From NCBI RefSeq assembly GCF_000468095.1, contig NZ_ASZC01000014.1:124001-188000 (forward strand): a DNA stretch of 64,000 bases, written 5' to 3'. The notes under the pieces were generated by a model, which saw nothing but the letters and a program-made list of their open reading frames with translations, was not told the origin of the DNA and searched no databases. This document shows, piece by piece, positions 32,908 to 45,197 of this stretch. This DNA is from Pantoea sp. AS-PWVM4. Lineage in GTDB: Bacteria > Pseudomonadota > Gammaproteobacteria > Enterobacterales > Enterobacteriaceae. Numbering within the stretch: the first letter of the stretch is position 1; each line of letters begins with the position of its first letter. The position numbers and the translations under genes were made by a program.

Positions 32908-35280
32908 ATGAAAAAACGTATACCTACCCTGCTGGCTACCATGATTGGTGCAGCGATATACAGTCAGCATTCCCTCGCCGACGACTTAATGTCGCAGTGT
33001 ATGCTGGGCGTGCCGAGCTTTAACCGTCCGCTGGTTAATGGCGACACGAATTCGCTGCCCGTGACGATTCATTCTGACTCGTCCAAAGGCACCTATCCCA
33101 ACGACGCGGTATTCACCGGTAACGTCGATGTGCAACAGGGAAACAGCCGCCTGACTGCCGATGAAGTGCAGTTGCATCAGCGTCAGCAGGAAGGGCAAAC
33201 CGCGCCGGTTCGTACCGTCGATGCGCTGGGTAATGTGCACTATGACGACAATCAGGTCATCCTGAAAGGTCCGAAAGCCTGGTCGAATCTGAATACCAAA
33301 GATACCAACGTCTGGAACGGTAACTATCTGATGGTAGGCCGTCAGGGACGTGGTGATGCCGATCAGATGAAACTGCGTGGCAACAATCGTTATACCATCC
33401 TCGAAAACGGCAGCTTTACCTCCTGTTTGCCCGGGAGCAACAGCTGGAGTGTGGTGGGCACAGAAATCATTCAGGACCGCCAGGAAGAAGTGGCGGAGAT
33501 CTGGAATGCGCGCTTTAAACTTGGCAATGTGCCGGTTTTCTATAGCCCCTACCTGCAACTGCCGATTGGCGATCGTCGCCGCTCTGGCTTCCTGATCCCG
33601 AATGCAAAATACAGCAGCACGAATGGTTTCGAGTTCATGCTGCCGTACTACTGGAACATCGCACCGCAGGCCGATGCCACCATTACGCCGCACTATATGA
33701 GCAATCGTGGCCTGCAATTGCAGAATGAATTCCGTTACCTGACCCAGTTTGGTGCGGGTTTGATGGAGCTGGATTATCTGCCATCCGATAATCAGTACGA
33801 TAAAGACAAAGCGGTGCGTGGTATTGCTCAGGATGCCAGCTCCGATCGCTGGTTGTTCTACTGGCGTCACGCTGGGGTGTACGATCAGCACTGGCGGTTC
33901 AATGCCGATTACACCAAAGTCAGCGATCCTTATTACTTCAACGACTTAACGTCAAAGTATTACAGTTCGACTGATGGTTACGCCACGCAGAAATTCAGCG
34001 TTGGCTATGCAGATACCAACTGGGATGCCACACTCTCAACCAAAGATTTCCAGGTGTTTGGCACCACCAGCAACAGCAACGTCTATCGCGCGATGCCGCA
34101 GCTCGATCTGAATTATTATCAGAACGATATCGGGCCGTTTGATGGTCGTGTTTTCGCGCAGGCGGTGAAGTTTACCAACGTAAATAGCCGGATGCCGGAA
34201 GCAACGCGTCTGCATATTGAACCGACGCTGGATCTGCCACTGTCAAACGGCTGGGCCAGCCTGGATACCGAAGCCAAGTTCCTTGCTACCCATTATCAGC
34301 AGGATAGCCTCGATTATTACAACAGCTCAAGCTACACCCGTACCTCCAGCGGCCTGCTGAAAGACTCCGTTAACCGTACGCTGCCGCAATTTAAGGTCGA
34401 TGGTCGTCTGGTATTTGACCGCGATATGGATTGGGCTGAGGGCTATACCCAGACGCTGGAACCGCGTGTCCAGTATCTCTACATCCCGTACCGTGACCAG
34501 AGCGCTATTTATCCGTACGATTCAACATTGCTGCAAACTGACTATACCGGCTTGTTCCGTGACCGCACCTACAGCGGCCTCGATCGCATCGCCTCAGCCA
34601 ATCAGGTCGCAACCGGTGTTACCACGCGAATTTATGATAACGATCTGGTTGAACGTTTTAACGTTTCTGTTGGTCAAATCTACTCGTTTACCCCATCGCG
34701 GACTGGCGTTGAGCAGATCGACGATGAAGATGACACCGGTAGCCTGATCTGGGCCGGTGACACTTACTGGAAAGTGAGCGATCGCTGGGCCATGCGTGGC
34801 GGGCTGCAATATGATACCCGTCTCGATAACATCGCTCAGGGCAATGCGGTACTCGAGTATCGTCAGGATGCCGATCGTATGGTGCAGCTGAGTTATCGCT
34901 ACAGCAGCCCGGAATACGTCGCGCAAGCACTGAATAACTCCAGCCTGCTGACTAACCCGATCTACAAAAACGGGATCTCTCAGGTCGGAGCAACCGCCAG
35001 TTGGCCGATTGCTGACGCCTGGTCGCTGGTCGGTGCGTATTACTACGACACCCGTAACAGCAAACCGGCTGACCAGTTGGTGGGTCTGCAATACAGCTCC
35101 TGCTGCTATGCAATCCGTGTCGGTTACGAGCGCAAAATCAACGGTTGGGAAAACAACAATAGTAAGTATGACAACCAAATCTCATTCAACATTGAGCTGC
35201 GTGGCCTGAGCTCCAACTATGGCTTAGGCACCCATGACATGCTGCGTCAGGGCATCATCCCTTACCAGCAGGCTTTCTGA
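32908..35280 (+). CDS. lptD: LPS-assembly outer-membrane protein LptD
   Basis: LptD with LptE inserts lipopolysaccharide into the outer leaflet of the outer membrane. From the ATG at 32908 the product has 790 residues: a signal peptide ([20 protein letters not shown]..., cleavage before ADD), a periplasmic OstA/LptA-like jellyroll domain (about 40-200), and a large C-terminal beta-barrel. Cysteines that form the functional disulfides are kept: C31 in SQCMLG, one in SCLPGS (about 177) and the SSCCYA pair near 733. Twelve extra residues upstream (ATG at 32872) precede the family start and are left out. It leads the lptD-surA-pdxA-rsmA-apaG-apaH operon. Confidence 0.97.
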   Translation: MKKRIPTLLATMIGAAIYSQHSLADDLMSQCMLGVPSFNRPLVNGDTNSLPVTIHSDSSKGTYPNDAVFTGNVDVQQGNSRLTADEVQLHQRQQEGQTAPVRTVDALGNVHYDDNQVILKGPKAWSNLNTKDTNVWNGNYLMVGRQGRGDADQMKLRGNNRYTILENGSFTSCLPGSNSWSVVGTEIIQDRQEEVAEIWNARFKLGNVPVFYSPYLQLPIGDRRRSGFLIPNAKYSSTNGFEFMLPYYWNIAPQADATITPHYMSNRGLQLQNEFRYLTQFGAGLMELDYLPSDNQYDKDKAVRGIAQDASSDRWLFYWRHAGVYDQHWRFNADYTKVSDPYYFNDLTSKYYSSTDGYATQKFSVGYADTNWDATLSTKDFQVFGTTSNSNVYRAMPQLDLNYYQNDIGPFDGRVFAQAVKFTNVNSRMPEATRLHIEPTLDLPLSNGWASLDTEAKFLATHYQQDSLDYYNSSSYTRTSSGLLKDSVNRTLPQFKVDGRLVFDRDMDWAEGYTQTLEPRVQYLYIPYRDQSAIYPYDSTLLQTDYTGLFRDRTYSGLDRIASANQVATGVTTRIYDNDLVERFNVSVGQIYSFTPSRTGVEQIDDEDDTGSLIWAGDTYWKVSDRWAMRGGLQYDTRLDNIAQGNAVLEYRQDADRMVQLSYRYSSPEYVAQALNNSSLLTNPIYKNGISQVGATASWPIADAWSLVGAYYYDTRNSKPADQLVGLQYSSCCYAIRVGYERKINGWENNNSKYDNQISFNIELRGLSSNYGLGTHDMLRQGIIPYQQAF

Positions 35281-35334
35281 TGTTGTGATGTTTGACAGGC
35301 TATCCCGCAGTGCGGAAACAACAATGGATAAAGT

Positions 35335-36619
35335 ATGAAGAACTGGAGAATGCTGATTCTTGGTGTGGCGATTGCCGCTAACACTGCGTTCGCAGCCCCG
35401 CAAATGGTAGATAAAGTTGCCGCCGTCGTGAATAACGGCGTGGTGCTGGAAAGTGACGTTGATAGCATGCTGCGCACGGTGAAAGCACAGGCACAGCAGG
35501 CCCATCAGCAACTGCCTGATGACAATACCCTGCGTCATCAGATCCTTGAGCGCCAGATCATGGATAGCATTGTTTTACAGATGGGTGAAAAAGCAGGTTT
35601 GCAGATAAGCGATCAACAGCTGGATGAAGCTATCCAGAATATCGCCGGTCAGAACCATATGACCCTTGATCAACTGCGCAGCCGCATTGCCTACGACGGT
35701 ATTAACTACAACGAATACCGTGCGCAGATCCGCAAAGAGATGATGATCTCTGAAGTGCGTAACAATGAAGTGCGCCGCCGCGTGACTATTCTGCCGCAGG
35801 AAGTGGATACCCTGGCGAAGCAGATTGGTTCACAGAACACCCAGGGTACTGAGCTGAACGTCAGTCAGATCCTGCTGCCACTGCCGGAAAACCCGACCCA
35901 GCAGCAAGTTGACGATCAGGAAGCGCTGGCCCGTCAGTTAGTGGGTGAACTGAAAAAAGGGGCCGATTTTGGCAAGCTGGCTGTGACCTATTCTGCTGAT
36001 CCGCAGGCGCTGAAAGGCGGCAACATGGGTTGGAGCAAAATTGAAGAGCTGCCGACCCTGTTCTCCCAGGCGCTGGCCACCGCACAGAAAGGCGATGTCG
36101 TCGGTCCGATCCGTTCAGGCGTGGGCTTCCATATCCTGAAAGTGAACGATCTGCGTGGTGAGAGCAAAAATATCTCCGTCACCGAAGTGCACGCACGTCA
36201 TATCCTGCTGAAACCGTCGCCGATCCTCACTGACGATCAGGCACGCGCTAAGCTGGAAGAGATTGCTGCGGATATTCGCAGCGGGAAGATTACCTTTGCC
36301 GCCGCCGCTAAACAGTATTCAGACGATCCGGGGTCTGCGAACCAGGGCGGCGATCTGGGTTGGACCTCGCCGGAGGTGTTCGATCCTGCCTTCCGTGATG
36401 CGCTGATGCGCTTGCAGAAAGGCCAGACCAGCCAGCCGGTTCACTCCTCTTTCGGCTGGCATCTGATTCAGTTGCTGGATACCCGTCAGGTTGATAAGAC
36501 GGATGCGGCGCAGAAAGAACGCGCCTATCGCTTGCTGTTTAACCGTAAATTCGCGGAAGAAGCACAGACCTGGATGCAGGAACAACGCGCCAGTGCTTAC
36601 GTGAAAATTCTGGACAACA

Positions 36620-36630
<11 letters not shown>
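35335..36630 (+). CDS. surA: Periplasmic chaperone and peptidyl-prolyl isomerase SurA
   Basis: SurA escorts unfolded outer-membrane proteins, LptD among them, across the periplasm to the BAM complex. The 431-residue product (E. coli 428) has a signal peptide ([20 protein letters not shown]), the N-terminal chaperone module (about 21-170), two parvulin-type PpiC domains (about 175-275 and 287-385) and the C-terminal helix that completes the chaperone core. It lies 54 bases after lptD and overlaps pdxA by 11 bases. Confidence 0.98.
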
Positions 36631-37604
<974 letters not shown>

Positions 37605-37612
<8 letters not shown>

Positions 37613-38429
37613 TCGCGTCCATCAGGGGCATTACGCCCGTAAACGTTTCGGGCAGAACTTCCTGAACGATCAGTATATTATCGACAGCATCGTCTCCGCT
37701 ATTCATCCGCAGAAGGGTGAAGCCGTGGTGGAGATCGGTCCCGGCCTCGGCGCATTGACGGAGCCAGTGGGCGAGCGTCTGGATGCGCTGACCGTGGTAG
37801 AACTGGACCGCGACCTTGCCGCGCGTTTACAAACTCACCCGTTTCTTGGCCCCAAGCTGACCATCTTCCAGCAGGATGCGATGACCTTTGATTTCTCCGC
37901 GTTGGCGCGTGAGAAAGGCCAGCCGCTGCGTGTGTTTGGTAACTTGCCGTACAATATCTCCACCCCGCTGATGTTCCACCTTTTCAGCTATACTGGTTCG
38001 ATTAAAGACATGCACTTCATGCTGCAAAAAGAGGTGGTCAACCGTTTGGTGGCCGGACCGGGCAGTAAAGCCTACGGTCGACTCAGCGTGATGGCGCAAT
38101 ATTATTGTCAGGTGATTCCGGTGCTGGAAGTGCCGCCACAATCATTCACGCCACCGCCTAAAGTGGACTCCGCGGTGGTACGCCTGGTGCCTTATGCCCA
38201 GCCGCAACATCCGGTCAGCGATGTGCGTCTGTTAAGCCGCATCACAACCGAGGCATTCGGCCAGCGCCGTAAAACGCTGCGCAATAGCCTCGGTCATCTG
38301 TTTGCTGCCGGCGCGCTGGATGAACTGAATATTGATGCCACCCTGCGTGCAGAGAACGTCACGGTAGCTCAGTATTGTCAGCTGGCCAACTGGCTTGGCA
38401 ACCATCAGGCAGAGAATCCGGAGAACTGA
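37605..38429 (+). CDS. rsmA: 16S rRNA dimethyladenosine transferase KsgA
   Basis: RsmA (KsgA) dimethylates A1518 and A1519 in helix 45 of 16S rRNA late in small-subunit assembly, and its loss confers kasugamycin resistance. The 274-residue product has the N-terminal RKRFGQNFL, the SAM loop [12 protein letters not shown] (about residue 43), and the catalytic motif NLPYNIS (about 113), as in the RrmA/KsgA/Dim1 family. Its ATG overlaps the pdxA end by eight bases and apaG starts five bases after its stop. Confidence 0.98.
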
Positions 38430-38433
38430 GTGC

Positions 38434-38811
38434 ATGAGTGAAATGGCCCGCGTCTGTATCCAGGTACAAAGCCTGTATGTGGAGTCGCAATCGTCGCCCG
38501 ACGAGGAGCGCTACGTGTTTGCCTACACCATCACCATCCGCAATTTGGGGCGCAGCAGCGTCCAGCTGCGCGGCCGTTACTGGTTGATCACCAACGGTAA
38601 CGGTCGCGAAACCGAAGTTCAGGGCGAAGGTGTGGTCGGTGAACAACCCCATATCGCACCCGGCAGCGAATTCCAATACACCAGCGGCGCGATCCTCGAA
38701 ACGCCGATGGGCACCATGCAGGGCCACTACGTGATGATCGACGAAGAGGGAGAAGAGTTTTTTGTCGACATTCCCGTGTTCCGACTCGCGGTGCAAACCC
38801 ACATCCACTAA
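38434..38811 (+). CDS. apaG: ApaG protein (Co2+/Mg2+ efflux-associated, fibronectin III-like fold)
   Basis: ApaG is a small beta-sandwich protein encoded beside ApaH in most gammaproteobacteria; its biochemical role is not settled. The chosen ATG at 38434 gives 125 residues, the E. coli length, with conserved [37 protein letters not shown] and [12 protein letters not shown] longer frame from 38395 lies within rsmA and is unlikely. It is five bases downstream of rsmA; a hairpin follows before apaH. Confidence 0.96.
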   Translation: MSEMARVCIQVQSLYVESQSSPDEERYVFAYTITIRNLGRSSVQLRGRYWLITNGNGRETEVQGEGVVGEQPHIAPGSEFQYTSGAILETPMGTMQGHYVMIDEEGEEFFVDIPVFRLAVQTHIH

Positions 38812-38819
38812 TCCTTCCT

Positions 38820-38838
38820 CGCCCGGCCTGTCCGGGCG
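38820..38838 (+). other. Intercistronic hairpin between apaG and apaH
   Basis: CGCCCGG and CCGGGCG pair over seven bases with a CCTGT loop. The following sequence, ATGCGTTTT, is a poor U tract, so this is an attenuator or mRNA-stability structure rather than a clear terminator. Confidence 0.5.
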
Positions 38839-38862
38839 ATGCGTTTTAACCGGACTGATGTA

Positions 38863-39732
38863 ATGAGTACATATCTGATTGGCGATGTTCACGGCTGTTA
38901 TGATGAACTGCGTGCCCTCCTGGCACAGGTTAACTTCGATCCGCAGCAGGATGTCCTGTGGCTGACCGGCGACCTGGTGGCCCGTGGTCCCGGCTCGCTT
39001 GACGTGTTGCGCTACGTGAAGTCACTGGGAGACTGCGTACGATTGGTGTTGGGCAATCACGATCTTCATTTGCTGGCGGTATATGCCGGTATCAGCCGCA
39101 ACAAACCCAAAGATCGCCTGACGCCGCTACTGGAAGCTGCCGATGCGGATGAGCTGATTAACTGGCTGCGTCGTCAGCCGTTATTACAGGTGGATGAAGA
39201 AAAAAAACTGGTCATGGCTCATGCTGGCATCACACCGCAATGGGATCTCGACACGGCAAAACTTTGTGCGCGTGAAGTCGAAGCCGTGCTGTCCAGTGAC
39301 AGCTATCCGCTCTTTCTCGACGCGATGTATGGCGATATGCCGAATAACTGGACGCCGGAACTCAGCGGTCTGGCGCGTTTGCGCTTCAGTACTAACGCGC
39401 TAACGCGGATGCGGTTCTGTTTCCCGAATGGTCAGTTGGATATGATCTGTAAAGAAACCCCGGAATCCGCTCCACCACCGCTGAAACCCTGGTTTATGAT
39501 CCCGAGTCCGGTAGCGCATGATTACACGTTAATCTTCGGGCATTGGGCATCACTGGAAGGGAAAGGAACACCGGAGGGCATCATCGGGCTGGATACGGGT
39601 TGCTGCTGGGGTGGCACACTGACGATGCTGCATTGGGAAACACAACAATATTATGTCCAGCACTCCAACCGTGAGCAGGCGATGGCGCAGAGTGCACCCC
39701 ACCCACATCCACCGCTCAGCCATCAGGAATGA
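38863..39732 (+). CDS. apaH: Symmetrical bis(5'-nucleosyl)-tetraphosphatase
   Basis: ApaH hydrolyses Ap4A to two ADP, controlling dinucleoside polyphosphate levels and removing Np4 caps from RNA. The ATG at 38863 gives 289 residues (E. coli 280). It is a calcineurin-type metallophosphoesterase with [10 protein letters not shown] (about residue 8), [12 protein letters not shown] (about 35) and GNHDLHL (about 65), plus a later HAG motif and [10 protein letters not shown]. The last roughly ten residues are proline/histidine-rich ([12 protein letters not shown]) and extend past the E. coli end. It closes the lptD operon before a BIME-like repeat. Confidence 0.97.
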   Translation: MSTYLIGDVHGCYDELRALLAQVNFDPQQDVLWLTGDLVARGPGSLDVLRYVKSLGDCVRLVLGNHDLHLLAVYAGISRNKPKDRLTPLLEAADADELINWLRRQPLLQVDEEKKLVMAHAGITPQWDLDTAKLCAREVEAVLSSDSYPLFLDAMYGDMPNNWTPELSGLARLRFSTNALTRMRFCFPNGQLDMICKETPESAPPPLKPWFMIPSPVAHDYTLIFGHWASLEGKGTPEGIIGLDTGCCWGGTLTMLHWETQQYYVQHSNREQAMAQSAPHPHPPLSHQE

Positions 39733-39741
39733 TGTAGTTCG

Positions 39742-39800
39742 CGTAGCGGCGCGATTTATCGCGCAGGTTTTAAAAGCGCGCGATAAATCGCGCCGCTACG
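39742..39800. repeat. BIME-like inverted repeat, copy 2 (apaH/folA)
   Basis: Arms at 39742-39764 (starting CGTAGCGGCGCGATTTATCG) and 39778-39800 are perfect reverse complements with a 13-base spacer. The arms match copies 1 and 3. It lies between convergent apaH and folA. Confidence 0.9.
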
Positions 39801-39811
39801 GGACAACTCAA

Positions 39812-40294
39812 TTAACGGCGGCGTTCGAGGATTTCGAAACAGTAGCTGTGCGAATTCTGCGCATCGGCGTCGTGGAACTCACTGAAGGTGGATTGCCACT
39901 CATCCGGCTCGTAGTCCGGGAATTGGGTGTCACCCTCAACTTCCGCATCGATATGGGTCAGATAGAGACGATCGGCACGCGGCAGCATCTGTTCGTAAAT
40001 ACGACCACCACCAATCACCATCACTTCTTCCGCATCACCCGCTGCATTCACCGCATCTTCCAGCGATGTCACCCAGGTCACGCCATCATGGTCACCCGGT
40101 TTGCTGCTGACCACAATATTCAGACGGCCCGGTAACGGACGGCCAATCGATTCAAAGGTCAGACGCCCCATAATCACGGGCTTGTTCAGGGTATTACGTT
40201 TGAACCATGCCAGGTCGGCAGGCAGGTTCCAGGGCATGGCGTTTTCCATACCGATGATGCGATCCGCTGCCAGAGCTGCGATCAGACTAATCAT
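39812..40294 (-). CDS. folA: Dihydrofolate reductase
   Basis: FolA reduces dihydrofolate to tetrahydrofolate with NADPH and is the trimethoprim target. The 160-residue product (E. coli 159) has the Met20 loop [17 protein letters not shown] with catalytic D27, the NADPH segment [14 protein letters not shown] and the [13 protein letters not shown] motif near residue 95. Trimethoprim-contact positions P21, A26, D27, L28 and W30 match the sensitive E. coli enzyme. Two substitutions near the cofactor helix, leucine for H45 and phenylalanine for W47, are visible. It is convergent with apaH and lies downstream of the porin. Confidence 0.97.
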   Translation of the reverse strand: MISLIAALAADRIIGMENAMPWNLPADLAWFKRNTLNKPVIMGRLTFESIGRPLPGRLNIVVSSKPGDHDGVTWVTSLEDAVNAAGDAEEVMVIGGGRIYEQMLPRADRLYLTHIDAEVEGDTQFPDYEPDEWQSTFSEFHDADAQNSHSYCFEILERRR

Positions 40295-40545
40295 GTTTAA
40301 TGACCTACAGGAAAAAAATTGGCGCCATCATACGTAAAGGCGAAACTTTCGTCGATAGGAGGGACTCGCTATTTACGTAAAGCTCCTTTGCCACCGCATT
40401 TTTGTTATTGGACAGAGTTTTACACCGCCTTTCTCAGCAATATCCGAGAGAGGCGCCATATTTTCGCGTGGAAACGGCACAAGGCAGCGTGAAAAGGGGA
40501 TGTCGCCTGTACAGCCGTGTAAAGAAATGCGCACTGACTGACACA

Positions 40546-40572
40546 AATGAAAACGGCTCCCGCAGGAGCCGT
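40546..40572 (-). terminator. Intrinsic terminator after the porin gene
   Basis: On the minus strand ACGGCTCC and GGAGCCGT form an eight-base-pair stem with a TGCG loop, followed by TTTCATTTG. It is ten bases beyond the porin stop and should isolate the porin from folA. The region from here to folA (40295-40545) holds no gene that I recognise. Confidence 0.8.
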
Positions 40573-40581
40573 GGATAGCGA

Positions 40582-41724
40582 TTAGAAATCGTAGCGCAGA
40601 CGCACCAGGTTAACGTTACCCAGTGATTTGTCGGTGCTGGAAGTAATCACGTATTCGTAATCAACACGGAAACCGTAGTCGAGCTGGAAGCTCACACCCA
40701 GGCCGTTGTCGATACGTTTGTAGTTACGACCATTCAGGTATTCCAGACGGTCACCCATAAAGTACGGTTGGATGGATTTAACCGCATATTGACCAATCGG
40801 GAATTTGTAGCCAGCAAAGTATTCCAGGCCCCAGGCATCATCAGCAAAGTAGTTGTGTACCTGAGATGTTTTGGTAGACAGGAAATTCTGGTAGTAACCA
40901 CCACCGGCAGAGAGCGTCCAGTGACCCGGCGTCCAGCTCAGCGCTGTACCGTAGATATTCTGGTCATAGGTTTTGCTATCGCCAGTTGACGGCTGGTGGA
41001 TATCAGCACGGGTGTAGTTCCACGCGGTACCCCACGCCAGATCTTTGGTGATGTGATAGTTCACACCCAGAGAGCCGCCGCCTTTACGTTTGTAACGCAT
41101 CCCTTTACCTGGCAGATAGTCGTTATCTTCAAACAGGTAAGATGCATAGACATCAACGTCACCGAAGGTGTTTTTGTATTTCAACTGCTTACGTGAACGG
41201 TAGGAACCATCGTAGTCGCCGTTGATACCGTTACCCGGTGCCTGGGCCAGCATGTCGTAGTCCCAGATATCGGTCTTCGCACCGACCACATCATAGTAAA
41301 CGCTGTTTTGCTGACCGAAGTAGAGTTCACCGAGGGTCGCACTTTTGAAGCCGGTGTACAGTTGACGACGCGTGGTGTTGTTCGCGCCATCGGCATAGTG
41401 GTTATCCCAACCCCACCACGCCGGGAAGTTAACGCCCAGCTCGTAGTAACCTACCCAGCTTACGTCATCAAACAGGTAATAATTGGCGGTGAAGCGGAAA
41501 CGTGAACCGCCGTCATAGCCATTACGCTTATAAGACTTGTCGTTCACGCCGTTCTGATGCATGAACTGCGGGCGGATACTACCGCCAACTTTAAAGTCGA
41601 GACGGCTCAGCGGATCGTTAGCCTGTGGGTCTGCTTTAAGAAGAGTAACTTCAGCCTGGCTGGCAAGGGGTGCCGCTGCGACCAACGCAGCAATGGCGGT
41701 GAGAGTGAAAGCACGCATTTTCAT
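40582..41724 (-). CDS. Outer-membrane porin of the general Gram-negative porin type
   Basis: The 380-residue product has a signal peptide (MKMRAFTLTAIAALVAAAPLASQAE, cleavage after SQA) and then an aromatic-rich, alternating pattern typical of a porin beta-barrel, ending in the C-terminal phenylalanine (VRLRYDF) that BAM recognises. Segments such as SRFRFTANYYLFDD, YTGFKSATLGELYFGQQN and YDVVGAKTD resemble trimeric general porins. I cannot assign an E. coli orthologue or substrate. It occupies the folA-carB gap, where E. coli has kef, fix and cai genes, and has its own promoter space and terminator, suggesting an independently regulated insertion. Confidence 0.85.
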   Translation of the reverse strand: MKMRAFTLTAIAALVAAAPLASQAEVTLLKADPQANDPLSRLDFKVGGSIRPQFMHQNGVNDKSYKRNGYDGGSRFRFTANYYLFDDVSWVGYYELGVNFPAWWGWDNHYADGANNTTRRQLYTGFKSATLGELYFGQQNSVYYDVVGAKTDIWDYDMLAQAPGNGINGDYDGSYRSRKQLKYKNTFGDVDVYASYLFEDNDYLPGKGMRYKRKGGGSLGVNYHITKDLAWGTAWNYTRADIHQPSTGDSKTYDQNIYGTALSWTPGHWTLSAGGGYYQNFLSTKTSQVHNYFADDAWGLEYFAGYKFPIGQYAVKSIQPYFMGDRLEYLNGRNYKRIDNGLGVSFQLDYGFRVDYEYVITSSTDKSLGNVNLVRLRYDF

Positions 41725-41909
41725 TTTTTATAAATATCCCAGTTATGCTCGAAAAAATGAGCGATTAACATACTAAGGGGAGCAGCATCGCTTTATATTT
41801 ATAAAATTGTGCTAATAATGATGTGAAAAATTAAATCCGCACTAAGCGCTAAAAACTAAGTCAAATCAATATGTTTCATATAAGTTAACTTATTAACCAG
41901 ACAGATAAA

Positions 41910-41936
41910 TAAAAAAACGGCCCCATGAGGAGCCGT
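41910..41936 (-). terminator. Intrinsic terminator of carAB
   Basis: On the minus strand ACGGCTCC and GGGGCCGT (one G-T pair) form a stem around TCAT followed by TTTTTTTATTTAT. It lies about 25 bases downstream of carB. Upstream of the porin gene, 41725-41909 is AT-rich promoter space with no gene. Confidence 0.9.
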
Positions 41937-41959
41937 TGTTTATTATTTAAGCAGAAGAT

Positions 41960-44900
41960 TTAACCGGTAATTTGCTGATGCATTTCCTGCACAGAAATCA
42001 CTTTTTCGGTTGGGTCCGCATTCAGTGCCATCGCCGTAGCGAAACCACCGTTCAGCGTGGTGTCGTAATGCACTTTATATTGCAGCGCACTGCGGCGAAT
42101 CAGCTTGGAGTCCTCAATCGCCTGACGTCCTGCGGTGGTGTTGACGATGTAGGTGTATTCGCCGTTCTTCAGGCGGTCCTGAATGTGCGGGCGACCTTCA
42201 TGCACTTTGTTCACCAGACGCGGATTGATACCGGCTTCACCCAACACCACGGCGGTGCCGTGGGTAGCATCCAGCTCAAAGCCAAACTTCTGCAACTTCG
42301 CCGCCAGGTCAACGATACGTTTCTTATCGCCTTCACGTACTGACAACAACGCACGACCTGATTTCTTCATGTTGCTCTGCGCACCCAACATCGCTTTCGC
42401 GAAGGCTTCCGCGAAGGTACGACCCACGCCCATCACCTCACCGGTAGAGCGCATTTCTGGTCCGAGAATCGGGTCAACACCCTGGAACTTGTTGAACGGC
42501 AGCACCACTTCTTTCACCGAGTAGTACGGCGGAATCACCTCTTTGGTGACGCCTTGCTCAGCCAGCGTTTTGCCTGCCATCACGCGCGCCGCCACTTTCG
42601 CCAACGGTACACCGGTCGCCTTGGAAACGAATGGCACGGTACGTGCCGCACGCGGGTTCACTTCAATCAGGTAGACTTCATTGTCTTTCACCGCAAACTG
42701 CACGTTCATCAGACCACGGACATTCAGTTCGAATGCCAGTTTTTCTACCTGCTGACGCATCACATCCTGAATCTCTGCATTCAGAGTGTAGGCTGGCAGA
42801 GAACACGCGGAGTCGCCGGAGTGAACGCCCGCCTGCTCGATATGTTCCATGATGCCGCCAATCAGCACGCGCTCGCCGTCGCAAATCGCATCCACGTCCA
42901 CTTCAACCGCGTCATCCAGGAAACGGTCCAGCAGCACAGGCGCATCGTTGGAAACGGATACCGCCGTCTGGAAGTAGCGCTTCAGGTCGATTTCGTCGTA
43001 AACGATTTCCATCGCACGACCACCCAATACGTAAGACGGGCGCACCACCAGCGGATAACCGATACCTACCGCTTTCTCCACCGCCTGCTCCAGCGTGGTC
43101 ACGGTGGCGTTAGCCGGTTGTTTCAGGTTCAGACGTTCAACCGCCTGCTGGAAACGCTCACGGTCTTCGGCACGGTCAATCGCATCCGGGCTGGTACCGA
43201 TAACCGGTACACCGGCGGCTTCCAACGCGCGCGCCAGTTTCAGCGGAGTCTGGCCGCCGTACTGCACGATGACGCCTTTTGGCTGTTCAATACGCACGAT
43301 TTCCAGCACGTCTTCCAGCGTAACCGGCTCGAAGTAAAGACGGTCGGAGGTGTCGTAGTCGGTAGAGACGGTTTCCGGGTTACAGTTAACCATGATGGTC
43401 TCGAAACCATCTTCGCGCAGCGCCAATGCGGCGTGAACGCAGCAGTAGTCAAACTCGATACCCTGTCCGATACGGTTTGGACCGCCGCCCAGTACCATGA
43501 TCTTATCGCGGTCCTGGTTGGGATTAGCTTCGCACTCTTCTTCATAGGTTGAGTACATATACGCGGTGTCGGTCGCGAACTCTGCCGCACAGGTATCAAC
43601 GCGTTTGTAGACCGGATGCAGGTTGAACTGCTGACGCAGTTTGCGGATTTCACCTTCAGCCACGCCAGCCAGCGTTGCCAGACGCGCATCAGCAAAACCT
43701 TTACGCTTCAGGTTACGCAGGAAGGCAAAGTCCAGCGCCTTCACGCCTTCACGCGCCACTTGTTCTTCCAGGCGCACCAGTTCTTCAATCTGTACCAGGA
43801 ACCAGCGGTCGATGTTGGTCAGATTGAACACGCCATCAACTGACATGCCAGCACGGAAAGCATCGGCGATGTACCAGATACGGTCAGAGCCAGCATCTTT
43901 CAGTTCGCGGCGAATGCGGGTCAGCGCTTCGGCGTCGTCCAGATTCACTTTCGGGTCAAAACCATTGGCACCCACTTCCAGGCCGCGCAGTGCTTTCTGC
44001 ATCGATTCCTGGAAAGTACGGCCAATCGCCATCACTTCACCGACAGATTTCATCTGCGTGGTCAGGCGATCGTTAGCACCGGCAAATTTCTCGAAGTTGA
44101 AACGTGGAATCTTGGTCACAACGTAGTCGATGGACGGCTCGAACGATGCCGGGGTACGACCACCCGTGATATCGTTCATCAGTTCGTCGAGGGTGAAGCC
44201 CACCGCCAGTTTCGCCGCCACTTTAGCAATCGGGAAACCGGTGGCTTTAGAGGCCAGCGCCGAAGAACGTGATACACGCGGGTTCATCTCGATAACGATC
44301 AGACGACCATCTTTCGGGTTCACTGAGAACTGCACGTTGGAACCGCCCGTCTCAACCCCGATTTCACGCAGTACCGCCAGTGAGGCGTTACGCATGATTT
44401 GATACTCTTTATCGGTCAGGGTTTGCGCCGGGGCCACGGTGATGGAGTCACCGGTGTGGATACCCATCGCATCGAAGTTTTCGATCGAGCAGACGATGAT
44501 GCAGTTGTCGTTTTTATCACGCACCACTTCCATCTCGTACTCTTTCCAGCCAATCAGCGACTCGTCAATCAGCAGCTCATTGGTCGGCGACAGGTCCAGA
44601 CCGCGTTCACAAATCTCTTCAAACTCTTCGCGGTTATAGGCGATGCCGCCACCGGTGCCGCCCATGGTAAAGGAAGGACGGATGATGCACGGGAAGCCAA
44701 CATCTTCAGCCACCGCCAGCGCCTCTTCCATGGTATGCGCGATACCGGAACGTGCGGTGTCCAGACCGATGCTTTTCATCGCCACGTCAAAACGGCGACG
44801 GTCTTCAGCTTTATCGATCGCGTCGGCAGTCGCACCAATCATGGTCACGCCGAATTCTTCCAGCACGCCCTGACGCTCCAGCTCCAGTGCGCAGTTCAGC

Positions 44901-45184
44901 GCCGTCTGGCCGCCCATCGTAGGCAGCACGGCATCCGGGCGCTCTTTTTCGATGATTTTACGCACCACTTCCCAGTGGATCGGCTCGATGTAGGTTGCAT
45001 CAGCCATCTCCGGGTCAGTCATGATGGTGGCCGGGTTGGAGTTCACCAGAATGACGCGGTAGCCCTCTTCACGCAGCGCTTTACACGCCTGCGCACCCGA
45101 GTAGTCAAATTCACATGCCTGGCCGATAACGATCGGACCTGCGCCAAGGATCAGGATGGATTTTATGTCTGTACGTTTTGGCAT
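41960..45184 (-). CDS. carB: Carbamoyl-phosphate synthase large subunit
   Basis: CarB makes carbamoyl phosphate from bicarbonate, ammonia (channelled from CarA) and two ATP, feeding arginine and pyrimidine synthesis. The 1074-residue product (E. coli 1073) has two homologous ATP-grasp synthetase halves: the first with [14 protein letters not shown] near residue 168, the second with [18 protein letters not shown] near 710, plus an oligomerisation domain and a C-terminal MGS-type regulatory domain (about 935 onwards) that binds ornithine, UMP and IMP. The ATG at 45184 ([12 protein letters not shown]) is chosen over 45226 by family match. It starts 13 bases after carA. Confidence 0.98.
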   Translation of the reverse strand: MPKRTDIKSILILGAGPIVIGQACEFDYSGAQACKALREEGYRVILVNSNPATIMTDPEMADATYIEPIHWEVVRKIIEKERPDAVLPTMGGQTALNCALELERQGVLEEFGVTMIGATADAIDKAEDRRRFDVAMKSIGLDTARSGIAHTMEEALAVAEDVGFPCIIRPSFTMGGTGGGIAYNREEFEEICERGLDLSPTNELLIDESLIGWKEYEMEVVRDKNDNCIIVCSIENFDAMGIHTGDSITVAPAQTLTDKEYQIMRNASLAVLREIGVETGGSNVQFSVNPKDGRLIVIEMNPRVSRSSALASKATGFPIAKVAAKLAVGFTLDELMNDITGGRTPASFEPSIDYVVTKIPRFNFEKFAGANDRLTTQMKSVGEVMAIGRTFQESMQKALRGLEVGANGFDPKVNLDDAEALTRIRRELKDAGSDRIWYIADAFRAGMSVDGVFNLTNIDRWFLVQIEELVRLEEQVAREGVKALDFAFLRNLKRKGFADARLATLAGVAEGEIRKLRQQFNLHPVYKRVDTCAAEFATDTAYMYSTYEEECEANPNQDRDKIMVLGGGPNRIGQGIEFDYCCVHAALALREDGFETIMVNCNPETVSTDYDTSDRLYFEPVTLEDVLEIVRIEQPKGVIVQYGGQTPLKLARALEAAGVPVIGTSPDAIDRAEDRERFQQAVERLNLKQPANATVTTLEQAVEKAVGIGYPLVVRPSYVLGGRAMEIVYDEIDLKRYFQTAVSVSNDAPVLLDRFLDDAVEVDVDAICDGERVLIGGIMEHIEQAGVHSGDSACSLPAYTLNAEIQDVMRQQVEKLAFELNVRGLMNVQFAVKDNEVYLIEVNPRAARTVPFVSKATGVPLAKVAARVMAGKTLAEQGVTKEVIPPYYSVKEVVLPFNKFQGVDPILGPEMRSTGEVMGVGRTFAEAFAKAMLGAQSNMKKSGRALLSVREGDKKRIVDLAAKLQKFGFELDATHGTAVVLGEAGINPRLVNKVHEGRPHIQDRLKNGEYTYIVNTTAGRQAIEDSKLIRRSALQYKVHYDTTLNGGFATAMALNADPTEKVISVQEMHQQITG

Positions 45185-45197
45185 CGTTAGCTCCTGA

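Noticed and set aside
42554..43552. A 332-codon open frame antisense to carB
   Set aside because: It lies wholly inside carB, whose protein is unmistakable; its translation is histidine/arginine/valine-rich with no recognisable domain, as expected for an antisense shadow of GC-rich coding DNA.
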